Below, in pieces: positions 22,717 to 33,510 of a DNA stretch of 39,350 nucleotides. Origin of the DNA: an uncultured Pelagibacteraceae bacterium (GTDB lineage: Bacteria; Pseudomonadota; Alphaproteobacteria; Pelagibacterales; Pelagibacteraceae); the NCBI GenBank assembly GCA_902540275.1, contig CACBMB010000011.1, positions 1 through 39,350 of the forward strand. Reading direction: 5' to 3'. Made by a program: the position numbers and the translations under genes. Position 1 is the first letter of the stretch. Each line of letters starts with the position of its first letter. The notes beneath the pieces were generated by a model. The model was not told the DNA's origin. It was given only the letters and a program-made list of their open reading frames with translations, and did not search any database.

Positions 22717-24117
22717 ATGTTAGAAAAATTTCAAGCTGTAGTAATTGGTGGTGGTCCTGGCGGTTATGTATGTGCAATTAGACTTGCACAACTGGGATTA
22801 AAAACTGCTTGCATAGAGTCTAGAGGCTCACTAGGAGGAACTTGCCTTAATATTGGATGTATTCCTTCTAAAAGCTTATTAAATTTATCTGAGGAGTTCC
22901 ATAAAGTTAAAAATTTATCTAATAAAGGGATAGAGGTTGGCGAAGTAAAATTAAATTTAAGCAAAATGATGAAAAGTAAGGATAAAGCTGTAACAGTCTT
23001 GACCAAAGGTGTAGAGTTTCTTTTAAAAAAAAATAAAGTTACATATTTTAAAGGTCATGGAAGTTTTAAGTCAAAAAATGAAATTATTATAAAAGATATT
23101 GATAACAAAGAATTAACAGTTAGCGCAGATAATATAGTAATTGCCACCGGATCAATTCCAGTGCCACTTCCTGGAATTAATTTTGATGAAAAAATAATTT
23201 TATCTTCAACAGGAGCTTTAAAAATTGAGCAAGTTCCAAAGAAAATGATTGTTGTTGGGGGTGGATATATTGGTTTAGAAATGGGATCGGTTTGGTCAAG
23301 ATTAGGAGCCGACGTTCAGGTAGTAGAATTTTTAGACCATATTACTCCAGGAATGGATAAGGAAATTTCTCAGGAATTTATGAAAATTTTGAAAAAACAG
23401 GGCATCAAATTTCATATGCAGCACAAAGTTGAAAAAATTAAAAAAAATAATGAAGGTGCAGTAATTTCAACAACTGATAAAGATGGAAATAAAAAAGATT
23501 TTGACTGTGATGTTGTTTTAATTTCAGTCGGCAGAAAACCAAATACTAATGGTTTAAATATTGAAGCTGTAGGAATTGAACTTGACGCAAAACAAAGAAT
23601 AAAAACAGATAAAAATTTTAAAACTAATCTAAATAATATTTATGCTATTGGAGATGTAATTACTGGTCCTATGTTAGCACACAAAGCTGAAGATGAGGGA
23701 ATAGCAGTTGCTGAAAATATTGCTGGACAGTCGGGCCATGTTAATTACGATACTATTCCTGGAGTTATTTACACAACACCAGAAGTTGCTTCAATAGGAA
23801 AAACAGAAGAACAATTAAAAGAAAAAAATATAGATTATAAAATTGGAAAATTTTCATTTATGGCGAACTCAAGAGCTAAGGCCATTGATGATGCTGAGGG
23901 ATTTGTCAAAATTTTAGCTGATGCAAAAACAGATAAAGTTTTAGGAGCACATCTAATAGGTCCACATGCTGGCGAATTGATAGCAGAAATTGGTGTTGCA
24001 ATGGAATTTGGAGCCAGTTCAGAGGATATTGCGAGAACATGCCATGCACATCCAACATTTTCAGAGGCCGTGAAAGAGGCAGCATTATCTGTAGATAAAA
24101 GAGCAATACACTCTTAA
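22717..24117 (+). CDS. lpdA: dihydrolipoyl dehydrogenase (E3)
   Basis: Lpd reoxidises the dihydrolipoyl arm of 2-oxo acid dehydrogenase complexes, passing electrons through FAD to NAD+. Visible features are the FAD loop VIGGGPGGYVCA (9-20), the redox-active disulfide C43/C48 in GGTCLNIGCIPSK, the NAD loop VVGGGYIGLEMGSVW, the second FAD motif IYAIGDV, and the interface catalytic dyad H445/E450 in HAHPTFSEA. The 466 residues are full length. Its position after sucAB points to the 2-oxoglutarate complex; the same E3 may serve other complexes. 21 bp separate it from priA. Confidence 0.96.
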   Translation: MLEKFQAVVIGGGPGGYVCAIRLAQLGLKTACIESRGSLGGTCLNIGCIPSKSLLNLSEEFHKVKNLSNKGIEVGEVKLNLSKMMKSKDKAVTVLTKGVEFLLKKNKVTYFKGHGSFKSKNEIIIKDIDNKELTVSADNIVIATGSIPVPLPGINFDEKIILSSTGALKIEQVPKKMIVVGGGYIGLEMGSVWSRLGADVQVVEFLDHITPGMDKEISQEFMKILKKQGIKFHMQHKVEKIKKNNEGAVISTTDKDGNKKDFDCDVVLISVGRKPNTNGLNIEAVGIELDAKQRIKTDKNFKTNLNNIYAIGDVITGPMLAHKAEDEGIAVAENIAGQSGHVNYDTIPGVIYTTPEVASIGKTEEQLKEKNIDYKIGKFSFMANSRAKAIDDAEGFVKILADAKTDKVLGAHLIGPHAGELIAEIGVAMEFGASSEDIARTCHAHPTFSEAVKEAALSVDKRAIHS

Positions 24118-24138
24118 TAAATTTTCATAATATAAAGT

Positions 24139-26094
24139 ATGAAGTTTCCGATTCTTTTACCAAATATATTCAATTATCCATTTACATATGAAAGCGATAT
24201 TAATTTGAAAATTGGAGATTTTGTTGAAGTACCTTTTGGTAAATCTAAAATTACAGGGGTTGTATGGGATCATTTTGAAAAAAAAAGCAATAAAAGTTTT
24301 AAAATAAAAAAAATAATTCGAAAATTACAAATCCCTAATTTAGAAAAAAATACATTAGAATTTTTAAACTGGTTTTCAGAATATAACCTTGTACCAAAAG
24401 GCATGGCTTTAAAACTTGTGCTATTAAGTGGAAAACCAATCGAGAAAATAGAGAATAAATATAATAAAGATTTTCATAACAAAATTAAAAAAAATTTATT
24501 TAAGTTAACAAATGATCAAAAAAAATCTTTAAATGAGATTAATATTTCAAACAATAAATTTAATGTTCATGTATTACAAGGTACAACTGGATCAGGAAAA
24601 ACAATTGTATATTTTGAGGCTCTAAAAAAAATTTTAGAAAAAGGTCTTCAAGGATTAATAATGCTACCAGAAATTGGTTTAACTAGCCAATTTGAAAAAA
24701 AATTTATAGAATTTTTTGGTTTTAAACCAGCCATATGGCATTCTGGTATCACCAAAAAAAATAAAGAAATAATCTGGAGTGGAATAATTAATGGTAAAAT
24801 AGATGTAGTGATTGGGGCAAGATCATCATTATTTTTACCATTTAAAAAATTAGGATTAATTATTGTTGATGAAGAGCATGACCAATCATATAAGCAAGAT
24901 GAAGGAGTAATATATAATGCGAGAGACATGGCAATATCAAGAGCATCATTTGAGAACATTCCTGTCAATTTAATAACTGCAGTTCCATCAGTTGAAACTT
25001 ATGAGAACATTAAAAAAAAGAAATATAGAGTTTCCAAACTCACACAACGATATAAAAATGCTTCTTTACCAAATTACGAAATAATAAATTTAAATGATGT
25101 TAAATTAGAAAATCAATCATGGATTTCAAAAGAGGTAATTAAAAAAGTAAATTTTCATTTAGAAAAAAAAGATCAAGTTTTGTTTTTTTTAAATAGAAGA
25201 GGTTTTTCTCCAAATGTCCTATGTAAAAAATGTTATAATAGATTCTCATGTCCAAATTGTTCAATAAATTTAGTTTATCATAAAGATAAAAAAAATTTAT
25301 TATGTCATTATTGTGGTTTTAAATCTTATCTTAAAAGAAATTGTTCTAAGGTAGGAGTTTGTGACTTTATATTCAGTGGACCGGGTGTTGAAAGAATTTC
25401 AGAAGAAGTAAAAAGAATTTTTCCATCAAAAAAAATTGAAATTTTTTCTAGTGATACTATGAATAAAAAAAAATCAAAGGACAAATTAGAAAAAATAATT
25501 AATAATGAAATTCAAATTTTAGTTGGAACACAATTAATATCTAAAGGTTTTCATTTTCCAAATTTAAATTGTATTGTTGTAGTGGATATTGATTTATCTT
25601 CTCATGGACATGATTTAAGAACTGCTGAAAAAAATTTACAATTATATCATCAGTTATCTGGTAGAGCTGGTCGAACAGGTCAAGCTTCGACAGTTTATTT
25701 TCAAACTTATAATTACAATACAAAAATGATTTCAGATATTACTGAAAAAAATCCGGAAATTTTCTTAGATAAAGAAATAGAAATAAGAAAAAAAAATAAT
25801 CTACCTCCTTTTGAAAGATTTATTTCTCTTATCTTAACAGGAGAAAATGAAAATAAGTTAGAAAAGGAAGCTATAAGATTTAAATCTCTTATACAAAATA
25901 AGATTCATGGAAAAATTTTAGGACCAGTGAGTGCGCCTATATTTAGATTAAAAAAAAAATATCGAGTAAGATTACTTGTAAGAGGTTCAAAAACTTTAAA
26001 ACTACAGAATTCCCTAGCCTTAATAATTTCAAAATTTAAATTTTCATCTGGAATAAAACTTTCAGTTGATGTTGATCCAATAAGCTTTAATTAA
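24139..26094 (+). CDS. priA: primosomal helicase PriA
   Basis: PriA reloads the replisome at stalled forks as a 3'-5' DNA helicase. The N-terminal fork-binding domain is short. Walker A is GTTGSGKT (148-155) and Walker B is DEEH (244-247). Helicase motifs V/VI appear as VGTQLISKGFHFPN and QLSGRAGRTGQ. Eight zinc-binding cysteines lie between the helicase lobes: C362/C365, C371/C374, C389/C392 and C402/C408. The last pair is spaced CX5C instead of the usual CX2C. At 651 residues it is shorter than the 730-residue E. coli protein, as expected in a streamlined genome. priA next to atpH is a familiar alphaproteobacterial arrangement. Confidence 0.94.
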   Translation: MKFPILLPNIFNYPFTYESDINLKIGDFVEVPFGKSKITGVVWDHFEKKSNKSFKIKKIIRKLQIPNLEKNTLEFLNWFSEYNLVPKGMALKLVLLSGKPIEKIENKYNKDFHNKIKKNLFKLTNDQKKSLNEINISNNKFNVHVLQGTTGSGKTIVYFEALKKILEKGLQGLIMLPEIGLTSQFEKKFIEFFGFKPAIWHSGITKKNKEIIWSGIINGKIDVVIGARSSLFLPFKKLGLIIVDEEHDQSYKQDEGVIYNARDMAISRASFENIPVNLITAVPSVETYENIKKKKYRVSKLTQRYKNASLPNYEIINLNDVKLENQSWISKEVIKKVNFHLEKKDQVLFFLNRRGFSPNVLCKKCYNRFSCPNCSINLVYHKDKKNLLCHYCGFKSYLKRNCSKVGVCDFIFSGPGVERISEEVKRIFPSKKIEIFSSDTMNKKKSKDKLEKIINNEIQILVGTQLISKGFHFPNLNCIVVVDIDLSSHGHDLRTAEKNLQLYHQLSGRAGRTGQASTVYFQTYNYNTKMISDITEKNPEIFLDKEIEIRKKNNLPPFERFISLILTGENENKLEKEAIRFKSLIQNKIHGKILGPVSAPIFRLKKKYRVRLLVRGSKTLKLQNSLALIISKFKFSSGIKLSVDVDPISFN

Positions 26095-26114
26095 AGCCCA
26101 AAAAAAACAGTTTT

Positions 26115-26143
26115 TAGTCAATGTGTTACTTGAAGACTATAAT
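26115..26143 (+). promoter_or_regulatory. candidate promoter of the atpHAGDC operon
   Basis: This lies in the 110-bp priA-atpH gap, the largest gene-free stretch in the window. A perfect -10 TATAAT (26138-26143) lies 17 bp downstream of TAGTCA (26115-26120), which matches 4 of 6 -35 bases. A start near 26150 would give a leader of about 55 nt. No GC-rich hairpin that could terminate priA is visible in the gap. Confidence 0.55.
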
Positions 26144-26191
26144 CGCATATGTTAATTAAATCTTGATTTTATAATTAATCACTTACATTTT

Positions 26192-26196
26192 AAGGA
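26192..26196 (+). promoter_or_regulatory. atpH: Shine-Dalgarno site fixing the TTG start of atpH
   Basis: AAGGA lies 8 nt before TTG 26205. It supports the non-ATG start, since no in-frame ATG occurs until near the end of atpH. Confidence 0.6.
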
Positions 26197-26204
26197 ATAA
26201 TAAG

Positions 26205-26762
26205 TTGAGTAAAAATAAAGGATTTTCTGTCACTTCGGCTAATAGATACTCTTTAGCCTTATATGAACTAGCAAGTGAAGCTAATTTACTTTTAAAGATC
26301 GAGGAAAATTCTCGTGCTTTATTAAAATTGATTTCAGCTAACAGAGATTTCAATAACTTAATTAAAGATCCTACTGTAAGTCGTGATGTTTTAAATCAAG
26401 TTATAAAAAAAATATCTGATAGTTTTAATTTAGAAATTTTATTTAGGAATTTTCTAAGTTTTTTAATTATAAAAAGAAGATTTTTTTATATTCAGCAGAT
26501 TTTAAAAAGTTTTAATAGTATTTGTTCAGAAAAAAGAGGCGAGCTTAAAGCTGAAATTAAATCGGCGAAAAATTTAACTCAAGATGAAATCGATAAGATT
26601 ACACAAGAATTGTCAAAAAGTTTTAAGTTAGAAATAAAATTAAACTACACTCATGATCAAAGTTTAATTGGAGGTTTAGTCGTTCAAATTGGTAGTACAA
26701 TGATTGATACCTCTATCAAAAAAAAATTACAACAATTAGAAACTAGAATGATAGAGGCATAA
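26205..26762 (+). CDS. atpH: F1F0 ATP synthase delta subunit
   Basis: The delta subunit sits on top of the F1 head and links it to the peripheral stalk. The 185-residue protein shows the family N-terminal pattern ([13 protein letters not shown], residues 10-22), a helical bundle, and the C-terminal block [23 protein letters not shown]. The start is TTG at 26205, supported by a Shine-Dalgarno AAGGA 8 nt upstream. It is the first gene of atpHAGDC with 1 bp to atpA. The F0 genes (atpIBEF) are not here; alphaproteobacteria usually keep them at a separate locus. Confidence 0.95.
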   Translation: MSKNKGFSVTSANRYSLALYELASEANLLLKIEENSRALLKLISANRDFNNLIKDPTVSRDVLNQVIKKISDSFNLEILFRNFLSFLIIKRRFFYIQQILKSFNSICSEKRGELKAEIKSAKNLTQDEIDKITQELSKSFKLEIKLNYTHDQSLIGGLVVQIGSTMIDTSIKKKLQQLETRMIEA

Positions 26763-26763
26763 T

Positions 26764-28299
26764 ATGGAAATTAATCCGTCAGAAGTTACAAAAATCTTAA
26801 AAGAACAAATCAAAAATTTTGGGGAAAAAGCTGAAGTTTCTGAGGTTGGACAAGTTTTGTCTGTAGGAGACGGGATAGCAAGAATTTATGGTTTAGATAA
26901 TGTGCAGGCTGGGGAAATGGTTGAATTTTCAGATGGATCTAAAGGAATGGCTTTAAACTTGGAAAGTGAAAATGTCGGAGTAGTTATATTTGGTGATGAT
27001 CGAAATATTAAAGAGGGAGACGTTGTAAAAAGAACTGGAAGTATTGTTGATACACCAGTTGGAAAAGAGTTATTAGGAAGAGTTGTAGATGGATTAGGAA
27101 ATCCGATTGATGGAAAAGGTGCTCTAGATAAAGGTATTAAAAAAAGTAGAGTTGAAGTAAAAGCCCCTGGAATTATTCCTAGACAATCAGTTAGTGAACC
27201 AATGCAAACAGGATTAAAATCAATTGATAGTCTTGTTCCAATTGGAAGAGGTCAAAGGGAATTAATTATTGGTGATAGACAAACTGGCAAAACAGCAGTG
27301 GCAATAGATGCAATAATAAACCAAAAAAAAATCAATGATTCTGGTGATGAGAAACAAAAACTATATTGTATTTATGTTGCTGTAGGACAAAAAAGATCAA
27401 CAGTAAGACAAATTCAAAAAACTTTAGAAGAGGCTGGTGCAATGGAATATACAACTATTGTTGCTGCAACAGCATCAGACTCTGCACCATTGCAATTTTT
27501 AGCTCCCTATACAGGTTGTGCTATGGGTGAATTTTTTAGAGACAATGGAATGCATGCATTAATTATATATGATGATTTGTCGAAACAAGCAGTGGCATAT
27601 AGACAAATGTCACTAATATTAAGGAGACCTCCAGGGAGAGAAGCTTATCCGGGAGATGTATTCTACTTACACAGTCGATTATTAGAAAGAGCAGCAAAAT
27701 TAAGTGACGAACACGGTGGAGGATCTTTAACAGCTCTTCCAATAATTGAAACTCAAGGTGGTGATGTGTCTGCATATATTCCAACTAATGTAATTTCTAT
27801 TACTGATGGACAAATATTTTTAGAAACAGAATTATTTAATCAAGGTATTAGACCCGCCATTAACGTTGGATTGTCAGTTTCTAGAGTTGGATCTGCAGCT
27901 CAAACAAAAGCTATGAAAAAAGTTTCAGGTTCAATGAAACTTGAGTTAGCTCAATATAGAGAAATGGCTGCATTTGCACAATTTGGCTCTGATTTAGATG
28001 CTTCAACTCAACAGCTTTTAAATAGAGGCTCAAAATTAACTGAACTTTTAAAACAAAAACAATACTCACCAATGACAGTTGCAGAACAAGTAATTTCAGT
28101 CTTTTGTGGAGTTAAAGGCTTTCTAGACGATATAGATTTAAAAGATATTTCAGAATTTGAAAATAAGATAATCGATAGATGTAAATCTGATAAACCCGAG
28201 ATTATTGATTCAATTTTAAGTTCAGGAAAATTAGAGGAAGGCTCTGAAAAAGATTTAATCGAAATCATAACCAATTTAAAGAAAAATTTTAAATCTTAA
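26764..28299 (+). CDS. atpA: F1 ATP synthase alpha subunit
   Basis: The alpha subunit alternates with beta in the F1 hexamer and holds the non-catalytic nucleotide sites. The protein is 511 residues. The P-loop is GDRQTGKT (170-177). The segment [17 protein letters not shown] lies near 265-281, and the arginine finger that completes the neighbouring beta catalytic site is R374 in [11 protein letters not shown]. The N-terminal beta barrel with [17 protein letters not shown] is present. It is separated from atpH by 1 bp and from atpG by 8 bp. No anomaly is visible. Confidence 0.98.
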   Translation: MEINPSEVTKILKEQIKNFGEKAEVSEVGQVLSVGDGIARIYGLDNVQAGEMVEFSDGSKGMALNLESENVGVVIFGDDRNIKEGDVVKRTGSIVDTPVGKELLGRVVDGLGNPIDGKGALDKGIKKSRVEVKAPGIIPRQSVSEPMQTGLKSIDSLVPIGRGQRELIIGDRQTGKTAVAIDAIINQKKINDSGDEKQKLYCIYVAVGQKRSTVRQIQKTLEEAGAMEYTTIVAATASDSAPLQFLAPYTGCAMGEFFRDNGMHALIIYDDLSKQAVAYRQMSLILRRPPGREAYPGDVFYLHSRLLERAAKLSDEHGGGSLTALPIIETQGGDVSAYIPTNVISITDGQIFLETELFNQGIRPAINVGLSVSRVGSAAQTKAMKKVSGSMKLELAQYREMAAFAQFGSDLDASTQQLLNRGSKLTELLKQKQYSPMTVAEQVISVFCGVKGFLDDIDLKDISEFENKIIDRCKSDKPEIIDSILSSGKLEEGSEKDLIEIITNLKKNFKS

Positions 28300-28307
28300 T
28301 AAATTTT

Positions 28308-30600
<2,293 letters not shown>

Positions 30601-30601
<1 letters not shown>

Positions 30602-30993
30602 TGAGTGAAGAGTTCAAAATAGACATTGTTAACCCTGAAAAATCCTTTTTGTCTAAGGATGATACAATAGAGGCAGTGGTGCCGGCTTATGAGGGAGAAA
30701 TGGGAATTTTAAAAGATCATATTCCGATCATTTCTTTTTTAAAACCTGGTATTATAAAGATAAAATCAAAGTCTGGAGAGGATAGTTATTACGTTGAGGA
30801 TGGGATTATAGAATTTAAGGACAATAATTTAACAATTCTTACAAGTTCCATTTTTGACTTGAAGGATATGGAAAGAAATAAAATTCAAGAGCTTTTAAGG
30901 ATCGCTGAAGAAGAAACTAACAAAACAGAGATAAGTGATCAGACTAAATATTTGTCTGAGCAAAAAATAGATGTTTTAAGATCAATTAATTAA
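30601..30993 (+). CDS. atpC: F1 ATP synthase epsilon subunit
   Basis: Epsilon joins the rotor shaft to the c-ring and can inhibit ATP hydrolysis. The N-terminal beta sandwich (about 1-85) shows FKIDIVNPEKSFLSKDD, VVPAYEGEMGILKDHIP and YYVEDGIIEFKDNNLTIL. A short helical C-terminal part follows. Length is 130 residues, normal. It ends the atp operon. Its stop codon lies in the loop of the terminator hairpin at 30977-31005, and its last 8 bp overlap the 3' end of the convergent gene rppH. Confidence 0.95.
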
Positions 30994-31014
30994 GAATTGA
31001 TCTTATTTTTTTTT
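30977..31014 (+). terminator. Rho-independent terminator of the atp operon, inside overlapping gene ends
   Basis: A perfect 11-bp inverted repeat (TAAGATCAATT at 30977-30987, its complement at 30995-31005) encloses a 7-nt loop and is followed by nine T (31006-31014). It covers the stops of both atpC (30991-30993, in the loop) and the convergent rppH (30986-30988 on the minus strand). The stem is AT-rich, hence weak. On the minus strand the nearest T run is about 9 nt beyond the stem, so termination of rppH there is less certain. Confidence 0.75.
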
Positions 31015-31462
31015 GAATTATTTTGTAAACCTCTAGTTTAAAATCAACAACAACATCAGTCATATGATCTACATCAATCCATTTCCAATCTAAAAATTCA
31101 GGCTTTTTTGTATTAATATTAATTTCATTATCATTACCCAAATATTTCATTAAAAACCATTTTTGTTTTTGCCCTTTGTATTTACCTTTCCAAATTATTC
31201 CTAAAAGATTTTTTGGAAGTAAGTATGTAGTTACTTCGTCTATTTCTTTAATAAGTTTTACTTTTTTTATACTTGTTTCTTCTTCCAATTCTCTAAAGGC
31301 AGCAGATAAAAAATCCTCTCCCTCATCCACTCCTCCCTGTGGCATCTGCCAGAAGTTTTTTGGATTATCAATTCTTTTAGCAACAAAAATTTTATTATCT
31401 TTATTCAAAACAATTATTCCAACACCATTTCTCAATGGTAGATTTTTAAATTTATCTTCCAT
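30986..31462 (-). CDS. rppH: RNA pyrophosphohydrolase (Nudix family)
   Basis: RppH removes pyrophosphate from the 5' end of mRNAs and starts their decay; in some annotations the family is called dinucleoside polyphosphate hydrolase. The 158-residue protein has the RppH-type N-terminus (LPLRNGVGIIVLN) and FWQMPQGGVDEGE. The Nudix box lies at 43-65 with catalytic glutamates E58, E61 and E62 in RELEEETSI, where the usual glycine near the box end is serine. It also has KWFLMKYLG and PEFLDWKW, as expected. It is the last gene of the minus-strand operon, 1 bp downstream of ctpA, and overlaps atpC tail to tail by 8 bp. Confidence 0.93.
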   Translation of the reverse strand: MEDKFKNLPLRNGVGIIVLNKDNKIFVAKRIDNPKNFWQMPQGGVDEGEDFLSAAFRELEEETSIKKVKLIKEIDEVTTYLLPKNLLGIIWKGKYKGQKQKWFLMKYLGNDNEININTKKPEFLDWKWIDVDHMTDVVVDFKLEVYKIIQKKIRSILN

Positions 31463-31463
31463 T

Positions 31464-32606
31464 TTAACCGTTCAATAGTTTAATAGCGTAATTTAATTGA
31501 TTATCAGTTTCGGTTTTGATTTTGAAATCATCTGACTCTTCATCAATTTCTATATCAGGCGCAACCCCAACCTCAGAAATTGATTTACCTGATGGAAGAT
31601 AATATTTTGCAACAGTCAGTCTAATAGCACCTTTATTCTGTAAAGGAATAATTGATTGTACCGATCCTTTACCATAACTATTTTCACCTAATAAAATTGC
31701 TCTTTTATGATCTTTAAGCGCACCAGCTACGATTTCTGATGCTGAAGCAGAACCATAATTAATCAAAACAATTAAAGTTTTACCATTAGTAAGATCTCCT
31801 TTTTTTGCAAACCATTTTCTATTTTCAATTTTTTTCCTACTTTTAGTGGATACTATTTCACCATTATCTAAAAAAAAATCTGATATTTTGATTGCTTGAG
31901 AAAGTAATCCTCCAGGATTATTTCTTAAATCTAAAATATATGATTTTAAGTTATTTTTTTTTTCTAAGTTTTTGATTTCCTTTTCTATTTGGTCAGCACT
32001 ATTTTCGTTAAATGAAGTTAATCTTAAATAGCCAATATTTTTTTCTAAAAGATCAGATTTGACAGATTTTATTTCAATTATTTCTCTTGTAACTTCAAAA
32101 ATTAAAGCTTTTTTCTCTCCACGTCTTCTTACAGTTAGCTCGATGCTAGAGCCGACTGGTCCTCTCATTAAATCAACCGCTTCACTTAGAGATTTTCCTT
32201 GGACCTGAGTATTATTAATTTTTACAATATAATCACCAGCTTTTATACCAGCTCTTGAAGCTGGAGTATCATCAATAGGAGATATAACTTTTACAACACC
32301 CGACTCCATTGTTACTTCAATTCCTAAACCACCAAATTCACCACTTGTATCAGTTTGCATTTCACTAAATGTTTTTGGTGACATATAGCTTGAATAAGGG
32401 TCTAATGATTGTAGAAGTCCGTCTATAGCAGCATCCATACCTTCTGATTGGTCTATTTCATCTACATATTCTTTTTGAATTTTTTCTAATACCTCGCCAA
32501 ATAAATCTATTTTTTTATAGACATCATTTTCTGAAGAACAAACAGTGTTAATTAAAAAAAGATTGATTAATAAAATATATAGACTAGATAGTATTTTTTT
32601 TATCAT
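31464..32606 (-). CDS. ctpA: C-terminal processing peptidase (S41 family) with PDZ domain
   Basis: CtpA-type proteases trim or degrade periplasmic proteins from the C-terminus. The first 24 or so residues form a signal peptide or membrane anchor (MIKKILSSLYILLINLFLIN). A PDZ domain (about 90-160, with FGGLGIEVTM and AGIKAGDYIVKIN) follows, then the peptidase domain with DLRNNPGGLL. The likely Ser/Lys dyad is S288 in GSASASEI and K313 in SYGKGSVQ, 25 residues apart as in known family members. Length is 380 residues. It overlaps rsfS by 4 bp (ATGA). The rlmH and envC-like genes often found between rsfS and ctpA in alphaproteobacteria are not here. Confidence 0.95.
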   Translation of the reverse strand: MIKKILSSLYILLINLFLINTVCSSENDVYKKIDLFGEVLEKIQKEYVDEIDQSEGMDAAIDGLLQSLDPYSSYMSPKTFSEMQTDTSGEFGGLGIEVTMESGVVKVISPIDDTPASRAGIKAGDYIVKINNTQVQGKSLSEAVDLMRGPVGSSIELTVRRRGEKKALIFEVTREIIEIKSVKSDLLEKNIGYLRLTSFNENSADQIEKEIKNLEKKNNLKSYILDLRNNPGGLLSQAIKISDFFLDNGEIVSTKSRKKIENRKWFAKKGDLTNGKTLIVLINYGSASASEIVAGALKDHKRAILLGENSYGKGSVQSIIPLQNKGAIRLTVAKYYLPSGKSISEVGVAPDIEIDEESDDFKIKTETDNQLNYAIKLLNG

Positions 32607-32953
32607 ATGATTAGTTTCTCTTTGGGAATAAGCTCAGACCAAATTTTTTCAAGTTCATAAAACTTTCTCTTTTCTGGATGAAAAATATGTATAATAATAT
32701 CAATGCCATCTACTAATTTCCACTCACTGCTATCTGTTCCCTCTATCTTAGAATTTTTTATACCGTTATTTTTGAGCATTTCCAAAACTTGTTCAGATAA
32801 TGCTTGAATATGTCTTGATGAAGTTCCACTCGCTATTATCATATAATCAGCCATGGAACTTTTGTCTTTCAAATCTATACTTACAATATTCTGAGCTTTA
32901 TTATTGTCTAGGGTTTTAACTACGACTTGTTTTAAATCTGAAATTTTATCCAT
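32603..32953 (-). CDS. rsfS: ribosomal silencing factor RsfS
   Basis: RsfS binds L14 and blocks 30S-50S joining when nutrients are scarce. The protein shows the family core KAQNIVSIDLKDKSSMADYMIIASGTSSRHIQAL and the C-terminal VDGIDIIIHIFHPEKRKFYELEKIW. I chose ATG 32953 (MDKISDLKQ, 116 aa), which gives the usual short N-terminal helix, over a TTG at 32974 that would start inside nadD. It lies in the conserved nadD-rsfS order and its end overlaps ctpA by 4 bp. Confidence 0.92.
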   Translation of the reverse strand: MDKISDLKQVVVKTLDNNKAQNIVSIDLKDKSSMADYMIIASGTSSRHIQALSEQVLEMLKNNGIKNSKIEGTDSSEWKLVDGIDIIIHIFHPEKRKFYELEKIWSELIPKEKLII

Positions 32954-32970
32954 TAAATAATCAAACTTTA

Positions 32971-33510
32971 TCAAATTTTTCTTAATTGAGAAGATGAAAT
33001 ATTGACTTTTTTAAAGGTTACGAATTTCAAATTTTTACCACTCAATCTTTTAAAAGATATAGAATTTAATGATTTTTTTTTATATCCGTGACGATCAAAG
33101 ACTAAAATATTACATTTTTGTGAAATTTTTTTCCATTCATGCCATTTGTGAAAGTTAATTAAATTATCTGCTCCCATTAAGAAATAGATCTTGTACTTTT
33201 TATTTTTATTGAGATAGTTAATTAAATTTATTGTTCTGTTGGATTTTATGATTTTTTCATAAAATTTTACTTTTATAAAATTATTTGATCCAATAATCTT
33301 TTTACATTTTTTTAGCCTATCCTGAATACTAATATTGCTTTTTTTCTTTAGAGGATTTTTTTTTGTAATAGCCCATATAATTTTTTTCAATTTATATAAT
33401 TTTGCTGCTTTTTTAGATATAGCTAGATGTCCCTTGTGAGCTGGATTAAAAGAACCGCCAAGAATTCCTATTTTATTTTTATAGTTTAATTTATTTTCTT
33501 GTTTTTCCAT
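32971..33510 (-). CDS. nadD: nicotinate-nucleotide adenylyltransferase, short C-terminus
   Basis: NadD adenylates nicotinate mononucleotide in NAD synthesis. The nucleotide-binding start is IGILGGSFNPAHKGHLAISKKA (14-35) with the HXGH motif at H25/H28. The middle has FLMGADNLINFHKWHEWKKI. The ISXTXXR-type motif appears as ISSSQLR (171-177) and the protein ends two residues later, at 179. Typical NadD proteins continue about 25-30 residues beyond that motif. Only 17 bp separate this stop from the rsfS ATG, so the tail is not simply frameshifted. The start overlaps proA by 20 bp. Confidence 0.9.
   Translation of the reverse strand: MEKQENKLNYKNKIGILGGSFNPAHKGHLAISKKAAKLYKLKKIIWAITKKNPLKKKSNISIQDRLKKCKKIIGSNNFIKVKFYEKIIKSNRTINLINYLNKNKKYKIYFLMGADNLINFHKWHEWKKISQKCNILVFDRHGYKKKSLNSISFKRLSGKNLKFVTFKKVNISSSQLRKI

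Noticed and set aside
24648..24968. Long minus-strand open frame (about 106 codons) inside priA
   Set aside because: It lies entirely within the conserved helicase domain on the other strand, resembles no family I know, and fits the antisense shadow expected from codon bias.
26095..26114. A-run and T-run after priA as a possible terminator
   Set aside because: The A and T runs could pair, but there is no G/C pair in the stem, so it would be unstable.
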